Origin: Silene conica
Taxonomy: Eukaryota > Streptophyta > Magnoliopsida > Caryophyllales > Caryophyllaceae
Direction of reading: 5' to 3'
Assembly (NCBI GenBank): GCA_029255685.2
Contig: CM055311.2
Location: 2,900,269-2,964,268, forward strand
Length of the DNA stretch: 64,000 nt
Shown: positions 1-11,117 of the stretch, piece after piece
Numbering within the stretch: position 1 is the first letter of the stretch
Layout: each line of letters opens with the position of its first letter
Position numbers and translations under genes: made by a program
Notes under the pieces: model-generated
The model's database searches: none
What the model saw: the letters and a program-made list of their open reading frames with translations, nothing else
What the model was told of the DNA's origin: nothing

Positions 1-884
1 TGGTCCTTGCAGCGGGAGTGAGCATCCGGTCTCCGTCTTGTTTTTGGTCTTCACAAAATTACTAATTTAAATTACAAAAGTAGTCCTAGATACATTCTAA
101 TTTAAATACAAAAGTAATTACATGGCAAAAACCCAAAACGGAGATTCAAGATCTCAAGATTACAAGCAAGACTGTGTCCCATCATTACGGTGACACAATC
201 TTCTAAGGCCACACTAAGTTACAACCGTTTGCAAAATTAAATACGTTATTGAAAGCATTCATTAGACATTCAACAAGACGATAAATAAAATGCATCAACT
301 AAATTAAAATTCATACATGACATAATACTGTTATTATGATTAACAAATTTTTACCAAACCACCTTTTAGGATTAAAATTATGTGATTATACCGTTTTAAC
401 CACTTTAATTTTAATAAGTTTATAATCCTATTATTTTAAACCGTTTTAAAATAATATGTATCAAACGAGGGTGAACCGTTTCACAAAATTAATAATATAC
501 TATTTTCGTATATAGTATATTACTAAAGGCCATGTGAAAATAAAACATGTTATTTTCGGAAAATAAAAAAAAACGAGTCTGTTACAGGGGTGGTCTACCG
601 ACCGAAAAAACAGGTCTACCGACCACCTGACGAAAAAAAAAAATTTTTTTTTTTTTTTAAAGCAGAATGGTCGACCGACCCGAAAAACAGGTCGACCGAC
701 CACAAAACACGAAACCGAGTTTCTGAACACGATTTCTCACAAAAGATAAACTGTCGAAACAGAAAAACACGCAGGAGGCGGTCGACCGACCGCGACGGGG
801 GGTCGATCGACCGACTTGGCGGCAGAAGACGATTTTTCAGGTTTTAAAACTTACGAAAAACACAAAGGTAAAATTTTCATGGCC
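1..884 (-). mobile_element. Element E: partial internal leader of an LTR retrotransposon
   Basis: This is the start of the internal region of an element that reads leftward and runs off the window. It follows, in element sense, the LTR at 901-1903 and a primer site at 885-898. No coding frame of gag type is visible, so only the untranslated leader is present. Three GGTCGACCGACC box pairs lie at 592-812, and long A and T homopolymers at 631-659. The lineage cannot be named from the leader; an initiator-Met primer occurs in Ty1/copia and in several Ty3/gypsy chromoviruses. Confidence 0.6.
592..812. repeat. Three GGTCGACCGACC twin-box pairs in the element E leader
   Basis: Arms start at 592 and 613, 669 and 690, 780 and 801. 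Each pair is 21 bases start to start with a 9-base spacer. Arms at 592 and 613 read GGTCTACCGACC and that at 801 reads GGTCGATCGACC; the others are exact. They lie within about 75-295 bases of the primer site. They are the same boxes as in element A, in the opposite orientation on the plus strand. Confidence 0.85.
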
Positions 885-898
885 TGGCTCTAATACCA
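885..898 (-). other. Primer binding site, initiator-Met tRNA type (element E)
   Basis: On the minus strand this reads TGGTATTAGAGCCA. It matches the complement of the 3' end of plant initiator-Met tRNA (TGGTATCAGAGCCA) with one C to T change. It lies two bases inside the LTR end at 901, as expected for reverse-transcription priming. Confidence 0.8.
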
Positions 899-900
899 CT

Positions 901-1903
901 TGTGGGGAATAAAGCATGTATTCACCCTAAACTTGCAGGATTATAATGAAAAATACAGTTGTGTTTATAGTCATAAGATTAAAAAGGATAAGAAAAGAAG
1001 TACAACCTTTGGTCCTTGTGCGAAAGGCCTAAGAACAGGAATTAACACAAATTCCCTCCTATAACTTGCACCCAAGACTTAGAATGAGACGTGGCCGCGT
1101 GTGCTAGAAATCCTCTCCAACTGCCTTGCAATATTGGGAGAGCTATTTAGGTTTTTTTAGATGTGAGATCTGAGGTTTTGGGAGAAGAAAGCTCTCAAAA
1201 CCCTAATTTTTCCTTGAGATTTGTTTAAACAGTGAAACAAGAGTCCCTGATATAAGGAGAGTCCTCCTCCTTATGTAGCTCTTTTGGTCGAAATTTCCAA
1301 TAGGGTAGGAGTGGGCTTTCCACTCTTACCTTATTCTAATTTGTGATTCGACCCATTTAGCTAAACTTTATTCGCGGGTTTTGTTTATAAATCGTATGCA
1401 TGTTATCAGATATTAATGCAGTCGATGTATTAATAATGGTCTGATAAAATTACGATATTGTATAATTACCCAAATTAATATAACTGTTTATATTAATACG
1501 CGAATACAATATTTAATTAAATATAACCGTTTATATTTAATTTTACGAATTAATCATGCAATCTGTATTAGCTAAAATTATTAATCCGTATTAAATAATA
1601 ATCTCAACATCTTATTGACTAATTTAATAGTCAATACCTCTGACTAACTGTTTAGTCATATCCGGCATAAATGTGATTGTATTTTCATACCTTCACATCT
1701 CTCAAACGTGTCCTATAGGTGTGACGTATAGGGACCAGTTGATCACCGCCATCCGTATGACAATAACGTCAAACTTATCTAGCAAGCCCACCGTTATTGA
1801 TAAACGTGGATCAACTGGTAATAATACAAAAGTATGCCCTTGTGATCCTTAAAGAGATTTAATAAGTCATTGTACTTAATTGTCAAGGACACCAGCCCCA
1901 ACA
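901..1903 (-). mobile_element. 5' LTR of element E
   Basis: On the minus strand the segment starts TGTTGGGGCTGG at 1903 and ends TTCCCCACA at 901, followed by the primer site. A full-length relative with a target duplication lies in plus orientation at 52956-53950, which fixes both ends independently. Length is 1003 bp. The other LTR and the partner target duplication are outside the window. Confidence 0.85.
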
Positions 1904-3866
1904 AGTTAGGCATCCCAATCGGTAAAGTTTTCCCCATTGTTTTCTAGCTTACAACGATCCATGAAGGATCGTAACCATGAAGTGTTGAGAGTAGTGGAAG
2001 TTGTCATGATTGATATTGATCTGAAGACTTAACTACAAAATTTAAACATTTGAAGATATTAAATGCTAATCGTTTTAATTTAACTTGTAAACATATTTAT
2101 CAAGTTAATGCATCTATAAAATGACATCTGTCCAATTTTATAAATGATTCCAAGACCCAAACCCTATACCACCAAAATCGTGAATCACTGGAACTCCGAC
2201 TCAATGATATGGTTTGGTGGGTTAATATTTAACCGGTTCTACCAAAGAACTCTCTGTCGATGAAAAAATCATTATTTATTCATCTTAGCCCGGAACACAT
2301 TGACCACTGGTCCTCTACACTCCCGTTGAGTACAAACCAAATTTCGATTGCATCGAGATGTGATCCGTCCACTGGACTGAATCCACCTCATCGCCCCACT
2401 TATCCTACGTAATGGGGTTCGTACTGCCCATTGGACTAACACCACCCCACGAAATAGAAGCTCATGGGTTCTACTATTTGGTAAGGTTAATCTCAATTAT
2501 TGTTTTGTTAATATAGAGGTCTTTGTCAATTTATTATCTATTTTCTTTAAGTGAATTAAATAGGTGAATTCGATAATTATAATTGACACGATCGTTATAA
2601 CGAAGATTCTAATATGCATGTTTGTGGCGATTTGGCTATGCATGCAAACATATAAATAAAGTAAAATGAAAGCAATAAAGTAATACAGTCCTAGTAAGGT
2701 CTTCCTAGTAATAGAAAAACTAACTAACTAATACAAATTCGGAAACCAATTCCATGGTCCCTTGAACTTCAAAGGCACGCCTTCCAAGAAAACACCGTCT
2801 TGACGGAACTCCTTTCTGAATGGCACCGTCTTTTGGATCTCCGGATTTACAACAAAATAATACAACTATTCTATTGTAAAACTGAAATTTAAATTAAATT
2901 ACAAACCCGTGATACGAGATCACATAAATTACAACCGAATCAATATTCCCTTTCATTACGGGTAATATTGATTAAAACTAAGGTCATACTAAGAAAATTA
3001 CATAATTCAAAATTATATAAAACAATCCAAATATGACATTCATATAAATTAAAATGCAATATTAAAATATGTATGCACATGCTAAATTTTAATGCCAAAT
3101 CGCCTTTAGTAGGAGCAAATATCTCATATTTGTTTACGGTTTTTACGGATATGCGTGATTTTAACTATTAAAATCACCAAAATTACATAAATCTCATTTA
3201 TGTCCAAGTTAATCGTCCTAACACACTTTAGGAATCAAAGTTTAGTCCCTACTAATCTTGATCATGATTCAACTTGATTTTGCATTATTGTTCATAAATT
3301 ATTCGTATTTACGGGAAAAATAAAGGAAAATGGCCAAATGAGTCAATAAAAGATTCGAAATTTAAAATTTTAAAACATTCTGGAATTTCCAAAATTTCAG
3401 AAATTAATAAAATGGCCTCATGCAAAATAAACAATTTATTTCTTTAAATAAAACGTATAAAAATGTATTTATAATGTCTAAAATCCGATTTAATTATAAA
3501 AAACTTGCAATAAAATTGCAATAAAGTTTTTAGTCATCCTAAAATACCTTTTAGAATCTGGAAATGACCAAAAATTTCAGGCCATATTCGAATTTTAATT
3601 TTTAATGACTCAAAATTACAATTATTAACAATTATCTCATAAAATTAATAATCGTAAAAACAAAAACTTTTAGATATCAAACTTTTGGATCTGATGTTCC
3701 TATCATATAAGACATTTATGGGTAAAATTGTATGCCATAATTTTAAGATTAACTATTTTTAACACAATAAGTCATTATATAGCCGATATTAACCATTAAA
3801 ATCATAAATCACGCATCATTTGAGAACAAATTTTCAAAAAATTTATACATTCTTTAAATATTGCAT
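1904..3866. other. AT-rich non-coding DNA, old leader-like repeat
   Basis: No gene was found. Blocks at about 2860-3000 resemble the element E leader at 80-240 in order and wording (tttaaattaaattacaaa, then a 'cattacgg' block, then 'aaggtcatacta/aaggccacacta'). The stretch just left of 3867 resembles 27235-27370. I infer the decayed leader of an older E-like element, later interrupted by element A. Confidence 0.4.
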
Positions 3867-3871
3867 GTGAG

Positions 3872-5151
3872 TGACACCCGACGTTGAGGGGTGCGAAAGA
3901 TAAGATTTATAAACCTCAGCTTAAACTTAGATAGGATAAGTCAAGGGTCGAACCACAGAGAGACAAGGTTAATTATGTTTGAGAATTTAAAGTCTATTGC
4001 AAGTAACCAAAAAAAGGGGTTTGATTTGGGATTTAAACTAATAACTAAAAGGACAAAATAAACAAGAGAAATAAAATAAGGTAAAAGGAGATTAGGAACT
4101 TTGGTTCCCCATGGTCAAAACAAGTCAATGAAAGGTAAAATAATCAAATAACACAATCCCAAGGAACAAAGAATAAACCTTTAGGTCAATATTCTACCCA
4201 ATCCTTACGGTCTTAGGGTTCCTAGAAAAGCACTAAACTTTCGTTCAAGGGCAATCCCAAAGTTGTTGTTAAACTAATCCTAATAATCTTTCAATCTTAA
4301 GGATTATTTCACCAACGACAATGGGGGATTGGTAATTCAATCATTAAACTTATCAAAATCGAGTATGTACCATGGTTCCCCTAATTCCTAATCACAAGAA
4401 TTAGCTATGCATACTCTTAATTATGAAACTAACAATAACGAGAACTAAGAACATTAAAAGATGATAATAAAAGAAAAACATGAATTAAAGAACAACAATA
4501 AGATGAACAACAAGATTAAATTGAAAGGAAAGATTAATTGTAGCAAACTTACAATTTTAATGGAACTAAGAACAAAAGATGAAAACTTGGAATAAAAATC
4601 TCTTTCTAAACTATCGAGTTCTTCTAACATAAAGTTTACTTGTTAATAGAAAATTTGTTAGATCTGAATTGCTTGACCTAATTGAAGAGTTTATGTCTCC
4701 TTAAATAAGAATAATTACAAGATTAGGAAGTAGAAACACGAAACAGAAGTCCTCGGGTCAGCCTCTGGTCGGTCGACCTCTGAAGCGGGTCGGTCCACCG
4801 CTTTAAGTGCTGCTGGGCCTTTATGCGAAATTGGCTTTGGTCAGAAATTGGGCTTCGGTCGGTCGACCTATGATGCGGGTCGGTCGACCGCTTCTTGTCC
4901 GTTCCAGCTTTAATCAGGCCCAATAACAACACTCGGACATGCAATCCGGATCCTTGCTCCGCATTAGTACTCAAAACAGCTTCCGAAAGGCAATTAAGGT
5001 TCAGTTTTGCTCACTTCCGCGTATTCCTACATATAAAACATAGAAATGCCAAAGTAAACCGTTTCGGGAAAAATAGCAACTAAAAGTCACGAAAATGTAA
5101 GAAAATACGTGCCAAAAGAATAAATAAAATGCATAAAATAGGCACGTATCA
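3872..5151 (-). mobile_element. 3' LTR of element A
   Basis: 1280 bp, TG to CA, paired with 25047-26346. It lacks a 16-bp segment present in the other LTR (around 25635-25650). It has one degraded twin-box arm, GGTCGGTCCACC at 4788, where the other LTR is intact. Confidence 0.93.
4767..4889. repeat. Two twin-box pairs in the 3' LTR of element A
   Basis: Arms of GGTCGGTCGACC start at 4767, 4788 (one mismatch), 4857 and 4878. Spacers are tctgaagcg and tatgatgcg. The two pairs are 90 bases apart. In element sense they lie about 260-385 bases into the LTR, the probable U3 part. Confidence 0.9.
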
Positions 5152-5163
5152 AACTCCCCAAAC
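5152..5163 (-). other. Polypurine tract of element A
   Basis: On the minus strand the bases just before the 3' LTR read GGTTTGGGGAGT. This is the expected position for the plus-strand primer. Similar tracts recur further inside the element at 6628-6890. Confidence 0.7.
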
Positions 5164-5807
5164 CAAACCTTGCTTGTCCTCAAGCAAGCACTAAGACTCA
5201 AAAGAAAAGAAAAACTTCTAATGGAACGGATTTCATACTTTTTACAACCAAACACAACACTATGCCCAACCAATTTAATGCGACCTTCAAATATAAACAA
5301 GCATAATGTCAAGAGCAAAACGAATTGGACATGTTGGAATAGCATGCTAAAATTTCAACCTTGCAAGACTCATTCTAATTGGACTCTCGCGGTACGCTCG
5401 AGACACTCATGAAAGCAAAGGGTCAAATGTATATGTGAAAGATAAGAATATAAATAAAAGTAAAGACTCTCACCTATCTGCGACCCGTAAGAACATGCCT
5501 GCAATCTAACATGAATAGAATCTCTACAACCGTACATATGCATTCCCACACTAGATACCCATGACACATGCCGAGGCAAATTTGGAATTGTGAGGCTAAA
5601 GGTAAGAAGGGGTTAAAATAAGTTATGGGAAGAGGGGTTAAACCAAGCTAACAACCGTCTATCCATACTATAAGATCACTTCTTTTTATTTTTCCATACA
5701 TGCCAATGCTCGAAGTTTTGGAGCAAAAATCACAATTCCTCCAATTTTCCCCTTTTCCTTTTTTTTTTTCTTTCTTTCCTTCAGAAAATAACCTGTTCAA
5801 TGGTCCT

Positions 5808-5840
5808 GGTCGACCGACCAAGGATGCAGGTCGACCGACC
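5808..5840. repeat. Twin-box pair, inverted orientation
   Basis: Arms GGTCGACCGACC start at 5808 and 5829 with spacer aaggatgca. This is the only pair in element A that reads GGTCGACCGACC on the plus strand; both arms are exact. Confidence 0.9.
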
Positions 5841-6627
5841 AGCCTTGAAAACAGGCTGATTCGAATTATTTTTTTTTTCTTCTTTTCTTATCATTTTCAT
5901 TTTTTTTTTTTTTCGTAACTCTTTTTTTTCATTATTTTTTTTTGAATCCTTCTCTTTTCTTTTTCTCCTTCTACCATTCTCACAAAATCAATATTTAACA
6001 ATAAAGCACAAACCAAAGGATGGCCAAAACAGACCCATCACTATATTACTAGCTCGGCTAGGGTAGGCAATTTTTTTTAGGATGTAGCAATTGGGTAAAA
6101 TGATTCAATTTGGCTATGTGAGGATTATGGGAATAATGAGAAAGGGGGACCTCTACCACATGTGTCAACAAACCACAAGTCCGAATGCATACAGGTATTA
6201 AGTAGACAAAATTCATGTTTATGCATATTGATGTGACATGCCTCAAGAGGAGAAACTACTCACAAACCTACATGAAATCGGTCATAGATGTCACCGATTT
6301 ATTAAGCTCTAATCCTTAGAATATGATGTAGCTTGCCAAGAAGAGAGTCAAGTTTAATAATTTAGCATGAAATCGACAAAACTCGTAGATAATGCAAAAG
6401 ACTAGCTTGAAAATTTTTGAAAAATGCAAGGTAAGGCAATATGTGATATGTGAGGCATAAGTTGTATTCGTCCGTTCCGACTCGACCTTAAAAACTTAAG
6501 ACAGAGAAGAACGCGCGACAGGGAAGAGCACGCGGCAAGAGAGGATGAAAACAAGAAAAACACCTAAAGGAATGAAAAACAAAAGACACAAAGACAATTG
6601 CATACTCACAAAGGAGTATGCAAACAC

Positions 6628-6890
6628 CCTCCCCAAACCAAAACGCACAATGCCCCCATTGTGCTCATCAGCATACAACCACAGCATAGGGATGGGGGTA
6701 GGCAAAAAAGAAACAAGCAAAGAAAGGAAAAGGAAAAAGACTAGAAACTACAAAAAGAGTCTATGGAGGAAGGAGAGGAAAACTGGAAATCTAGAGGGAA
6801 AAACTGGAAATCTAAGGGAAAAAAAAGTTACAAAAGAAATGGGGACCTCCCCAAACCGAACTAAAGAAAGGGGACTTCCCCAAACCGAAC
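6628..6890 (-). repeat. Three additional polypurine-tract-like sequences
   Basis: The minus strand carries GGTTTGGGGA-type runs near 6630, 6850 and 6880, matching the tract next to the 3' LTR (5152-5163). The first sits directly beside the 6645-6664 hairpin. They could be internal plus-strand priming sites or simply duplicates. Confidence 0.55.
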
Positions 6891-6918
6891 CCCAAAGAGG
6901 GTAAGGTTAAGCACGTCC

Positions 6919-8348
6919 CTAGGACTCTGAGTCGAAGTCCGGCTCAGAGTCCTCTCCTCCTTCTTCCTCCTCCTCCTCTTCAGACCCTATGGCTGTTCCC
7001 GAGGCAGAGCCTGAAGCTTCACCGTGGACACGACCGCCTGCGAGAGGTGTGTACCAGGTGGGGTGAGTCCATGGGCCGGTAGGGAGCCTACCCTGAGTGG
7101 CATACTCCCTGTAAACCGGATATTGGCAAAGACTATCGTTCAGCTGTTTTTGGCTGAACTGCCTGCAAAGGCTCGCCATCATTTGTGGCATAGATCTGTC
7201 ATCAATAAAAGGAGGAACATAAACATTAGGGGGAGCAGTAAAATCAGATGGGTACCCCGTCCCAGATGTGGTATGGTGGCCACCGAGAGCAGGGACCCTA
7301 TGGCCTCTAGAGGTGCCTCCTCTAAGTGGGAGGCGGTAAGACGGGAGTAGTGGTCGGGGCTCCCCTACAACATTAAAAAGGGGTAGCATAGGGGGAGCCA
7401 TGGTGATGGGGATGCGATCACTGAGGTAGGTGTCTACCTTCCAATAATCTCGCCTGTTCACCCAACGCACGGACCGGATATAAGCCATGTCCATGAAGCG
7501 GGAGGTACTGTCAATCGCATCCTCAAAGCGAGGGAACTGGGGGACAAGGGAGCGGGCTAACCTAGTGACTAGCCCACCACAAACAATAGTAGACAAGGAA
7601 GTTCCCTCGCCCACCGACATGAAATGAGAGGCAACCAAAAATGCAGTGTTATAAAACTGCTGACCCGTACGTCTGATGTTAAGATAACCAGACAAAATGG
7701 AGAGCTCAATGTTGTTAACATTTTGAGACTCTGTGCGGCCGAAAACAGTGTTGGCCAAAAGACGCAAATAATAACGGGGGGTAGGAAGGTGGATGGTACT
7801 GTTTTTCTTCTTCACATCGCTGGAATCAGAAATACAGGACCACATATCATTATACGACCCCGTGGGGTCATCAGTAAGACCCGTAGAAGATAAACCTAGA
7901 TACTGAGCAAATTGGTTTAAAGTCAAAGAAAAAGTTTCATTGAACAAACGAAAAGAAATGCAAATGTTGTCATAGCCAGGATGAAATGCTCTAAAATCAA
8001 AAGTAAAGGAAGAAAAGAACTCAAAAGTGAGAAGGGAATAGGTGAACTCATCCATAGTGACAAGTCCTGCAAAACCAGTCCCGTCGAGCAAAGATACCAC
8101 CTCGTCATGACATCCCAGGGCTTGCAAGGCTGGAACAGAAAGGAAACGGGTTGCCACTACCAAGCAATAAGCGGTGAGATGGAGGAACCGGGCTTTCTGG
8201 GCCAGAGTGCTGAAAGTGATTTGCGGATAGTTGGGTAGACTATCCCCGTGTCTTGCACCTCCAAACCTCTCGACCTAGGGACACGTCCTCTGGAGGTGCT
8301 TGTACCCGAAGTGCGGGCGCGCTTCCCACCTTGATCACGGCTAGACAT
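6919..8348 (-). pseudogene. Athila env-position ORF, frameshifted
   Basis: The frame begins at an ATG at 8348 (MSSRDQGGKRARTSG) and its basic N-terminal part is read for about 30 codons. It then moves to another frame near 8265-8290, which stays open to 6919. The longer part has about 430 residues without stops. It contains a hydrophobic and aromatic middle (FTFDFRAFHPGYDN, LTLNQFAQYLGL) and ends in a run of Glu and Asp. Its place between pol and the 3' LTR is that of the extra ORF of Athila elements, sometimes called env-like. I see no clear signal peptide or transmembrane anchor, so an envelope role is not supported here. Function is unknown. The single frameshift is the only break. Confidence 0.7.
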
Positions 8349-8459
8349 TGCGAATCTGAAAAGTTCAATAAAATTATAAGTCTTGTGTGGTTATGAAAAC
8401 ATTTCTTTAACAAATTAGGAACAAAAGTTGCAGAAACAGGAACTTTTTAAAACAGCACC

Positions 8460-8745
8460 GGTCGGCCGACTTCACAGGTAAGTCGGTCGACCATTTTCGC
8501 GAGAAAACACAAAATTTCTGCAGCACAACCGGTGGGTCGACCGTATACCTAGGTCGGTCGACCAATTAACGAAGAAAAATCAGAAACTGCAAAAATTAAA
8601 CTCAGGAAAAAACACGGTTCTGGTCGGCCGACCTCATTTTCGGGTCGGTCGACCGACTATCGTCAGAAAAATGCAGATCTGTAAATTACGAAACCCATAA
8701 AATTCAAATTTTGGTCGGCCGACCTCCGTTTCCGGTCGGTCGACC
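8460..8745. repeat. Four twin-box pairs
   Basis: Arms start at 8460/8481, 8531/8552, 8622/8643 and 8713/8734, all 21 apart. The first arm of each pair deviates (GGTCGGCCGACT, GGTGGGTCGACC, GGTCGGCCGACC twice). The second arm is exact in three of four. Pair-to-pair distances are 71, 91 and 91 bases. Confidence 0.9.
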
Positions 8746-9222
8746 ATGAACAGTGCCAGCGTCGGATTTTCGTGACTGAAAACGCGCGAAAAAGGGCATA
8801 AAAAATTAAAAGAGGAATTAAACTAACCCTAATTAGCACGAAATCACCCAAAAGTTACAGATCTAAGCATATAAAATCAAAAGGAAGAAGAAAACTAAGA
8901 TAAAAACACACAAACAAGCATGGAACGGAATTAAGAGCAAAATAAACTTAAAAAGACAAACTAATACTACCTAAAACGGAATTAAGATGATAAAAAAAAC
9001 GAAAAAGAGAGAAAGAAAACTAAGAAAATCATACCTTGAATGAGGAAATTGAAAGAAAGCAAGTAAATTGGTGAAGGATGAAGAAGGTGGGTGTTTTTTT
9101 TAGGGTTTTAAGAGAGAAAGGGAATGCAGGGAAAGTGAGGAGATGAAGCAATTATTGTGTTTTCAAAAACACAAAAGACCCGTGACCTTTGACTCAAAAG
9201 AAAAAAACCGGAAAAAACACGC

Positions 9223-9356
9223 GGTCGGTCGACCAGAATACTCGGTCGGTCGACCTCCGTCCTTTTACCTGCTCTGCAAATTTTTACTTAATCTGTCAGG
9301 AAAAATAATTAAAGCTGCCAGTTGGTCGATCGACCTAGTAGCTCGGTCGGTCGACC
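9223..9356. repeat. Two twin-box pairs
   Basis: Arms start at 9223/9244 and 9324/9345. Only 9324 deviates (GGTCGATCGACC). The pairs are 101 bases apart, with spacers agaatactc and tagtagctc. Confidence 0.9.
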
Positions 9357-9456
9357 GCTTGTACTGACGGATCCCTTTTATTTTACTTTTTCTGCAGAGA
9401 TTTCAAATTTTCATCAAGGATAAAACGAAAATAAAAAACGCAAACTTAAAATAGAG

Positions 9457-9474
9457 CACGGGTTGCCTCCCGTG
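9457..9474 (-). other. Hairpin after the pol stop (element A)
   Basis: The minus strand reads CACGGG-AGGCAA-CCCGTG, a perfect 6-bp stem with a 6-base loop, about 50 bases after the integrase stop. From memory, many plant Athila elements carry GGGAGGCAACCC at this place with different outer stem bases, which would suggest a conserved RNA structure. Confidence 0.5.
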
Positions 9475-9526
9475 TAGCGCTGGTTTAAGAGGTCCCGCAC
9501 GACCTTTTTACCTGTCGTGAAGCATC

Positions 9527-10203
9527 CTAAAAAGGGTCAAAGTAAGAAACTTCGACCTTTCCGACAAATTCATTTTCTCCTCTAAAGTGCTTCACATATT
9601 GGCCATTGACTTTGAACCTCTCACCAGATGAGGTTTCTAATTCGATTGACCCGAATTTTGAGAAAGCTGTGATGGTGTAGGGTCCGCTCCACCTGGATTT
9701 CAGCTTACCAGGAAAAAGACGAATACGAGCATTAAAAAGCAACACCCTATCACCTACCTGAAAATTACGTCTAATGATTCTCTTGTCATGCCAGCGCTTT
9801 GTTTTTTCTTTGTAAATCCTGGCATTGTCATAAGCTAACAACCTGAATTCTTCTAACTCATTGAGCTGCAACAAACGTTTCTCACGGGAAAGATTAGGGT
9901 CTAAATTAAGATTACATATAGCCCACCAAGACTTACGTTCTAACTCTACTGGTAAATGACAAGTCTTACCATAAATCAATCGGAATGGTGACATTCCTAT
10001 TGGGGTTTTGAACACGGTTCTATAGGCCCATAAAACATCATCAAGTTTTAGACTCCAATCTTTCCTAGACTTAGAAACTACTTTGGCTAGGGTCTCCTTG
10101 AGTTCTCTATTAGAGATCTCAACTTGACCACTAGTCTGAGGGTGATAAGCTAAACCCCTACGGTGTTGGACACCGAATTTATTTAACAAGTCACCTAAGC
10201 GTT
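9527..10203 (-). pseudogene. Integrase C-terminal part of element A (severed)
   Basis: This is the downstream half of the element A integrase, cut from the rest of pol by element B. It begins at the insertion junction and carries the catalytic Glu region ([16 protein letters not shown]), a GPY/F-like C-terminal zone ([19 protein letters not shown]) and an open frame to the stop at 9527. It continues the frame that ends at 20400 on the far side of element B. It has no start of its own, so it cannot make integrase. The frame here has no further nonsense codon. Confidence 0.9.
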
Positions 10204-10739
10204 TGTTTTGGTAAGATTTCTACCGGGTCGTGATATTGTGATGCGGGTCAAAGTGTCAACCAATATAAGGATTTACGTAAAGAATGAATACGAAAATTAA
10301 AGAGATAAAACAATGACGCAAGAGATTTTTGGTGACGCGGAAAAACCCGTTGAGGGAAACAACTGCGGGGGGAACGGAATCCCACCAATATTTTTACTAT
10401 GATCGAAGGTTTTCACTGTTGGGGGCGGATTACAAAGATTTTGCGAAAGTAATAGGGTTTTACAACGTACGAATTGAATGAATAAAAAATGCCCTAGCCT
10501 TTCCTTTTATAGCTGCGGATTTAAGCTCAATCGATTTCTGCTCTGGCCCTGGAATGTAGGAGTGAATATAGGGGAATATTCCTTTAGGGTTTTGACCCAT
10601 TCTCCTACTCCAACAGCTCTTTTTCTGCGTCTGGTCTGTATCTGGTCTGCGTCTGATTTGCCTCTGATCTGCTTCTGGCGTTGGGCTGCTTAATTATCTT
10701 TTGGGCCCAGTAGCGAGATGTGGATTTTTGGGCTAAACA
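10204..10739 (-). mobile_element. 3' LTR of element B
   Basis: 536 bp, the same length as 19864-20399, with six transitions between them by eye. It is followed on the minus-strand upstream side by a polypurine tract at 10740-10755. Confidence 0.93.
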
Positions 10740-10755
10740 TTTTCCCCCAAATTTC
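10740..10755 (-). other. Polypurine tract of element B
   Basis: The minus strand reads AAATTTGGGGGAAAA directly before the 3' LTR, the expected place for plus-strand priming. Confidence 0.7.
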
Positions 10756-10984
10756 AGCTTAACTTGGCTTCAATTGGGCTGGAATTTTACTCTGCTTCCA
10801 AGGCGTGCTTCTGGAATTCATACGGGTAGTTGAAGGTTTGCTGACGGTGCTTACGTGGGCTACCCACTAGGTGATTTTCTCAACCACCCATTTATGGTAT
10901 GTCCCCTCAACCATTTCCCACTTGCATTTACTTTTAACTTTTGAATTCAAACTTACCCTTTGTTTTTAACCGTTCATTTTTTGC

Positions 10985-10991
10985 TATAAAT
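10985..10991 (+). promoter_or_regulatory. TATA box of the antisense gene in element B
   Basis: TATAAAT lies 127 bases upstream of the ATG at 11118. A pyrimidine-rich leader (11000-11080) follows. Position and strand fit a private promoter for the antisense gene, separate from the LTR promoter. Confidence 0.5.
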
Positions 10992-11117
10992 TGTCTTTCC
11001 ATCCGGCCTTTTCACTTTTACCATCTTCTCAATTTACTTCTTTCACCTGCTTTCTCTTCTTCTCTTACTTTCTTTTTCACAGTAAAATTTATTTACCTCA
11101 ACCTTCGAAGTTTTATA

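Larger units (their letters stand above)
5164..6918. other. Long non-coding 3' part of element A
   Basis: It lies between the env-position ORF and the polypurine tract. No convincing frame was seen on either strand. It holds a T-rich tract (about 5750-5950), one twin-box pair (5808-5840), extra polypurine-tract-like sequences and an 8-bp-stem hairpin at 6645-6664 (GCACAATG, CCCC loop, CATTGTGC). Confidence 0.7.
8349..9526. other. Spacer between pol and env-position ORF of element A
   Basis: There is no coding frame. It is A-rich on the plus strand and contains six twin-box pairs (8460-8745 and 9223-9356) and a conserved hairpin at 9457-9474. Confidence 0.7.

Noticed and set aside
6919-8348. 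Functional viral envelope protein
   Set aside because: Position is env-like, but I see no signal peptide, membrane anchor or cleavage site, and the frame is shifted.
8460-8745. CRISPR-like repeat array
   Set aside because: Arms are only 12 bases, spacers 9, pairs are irregularly spaced, and the context is a plant retrotransposon.
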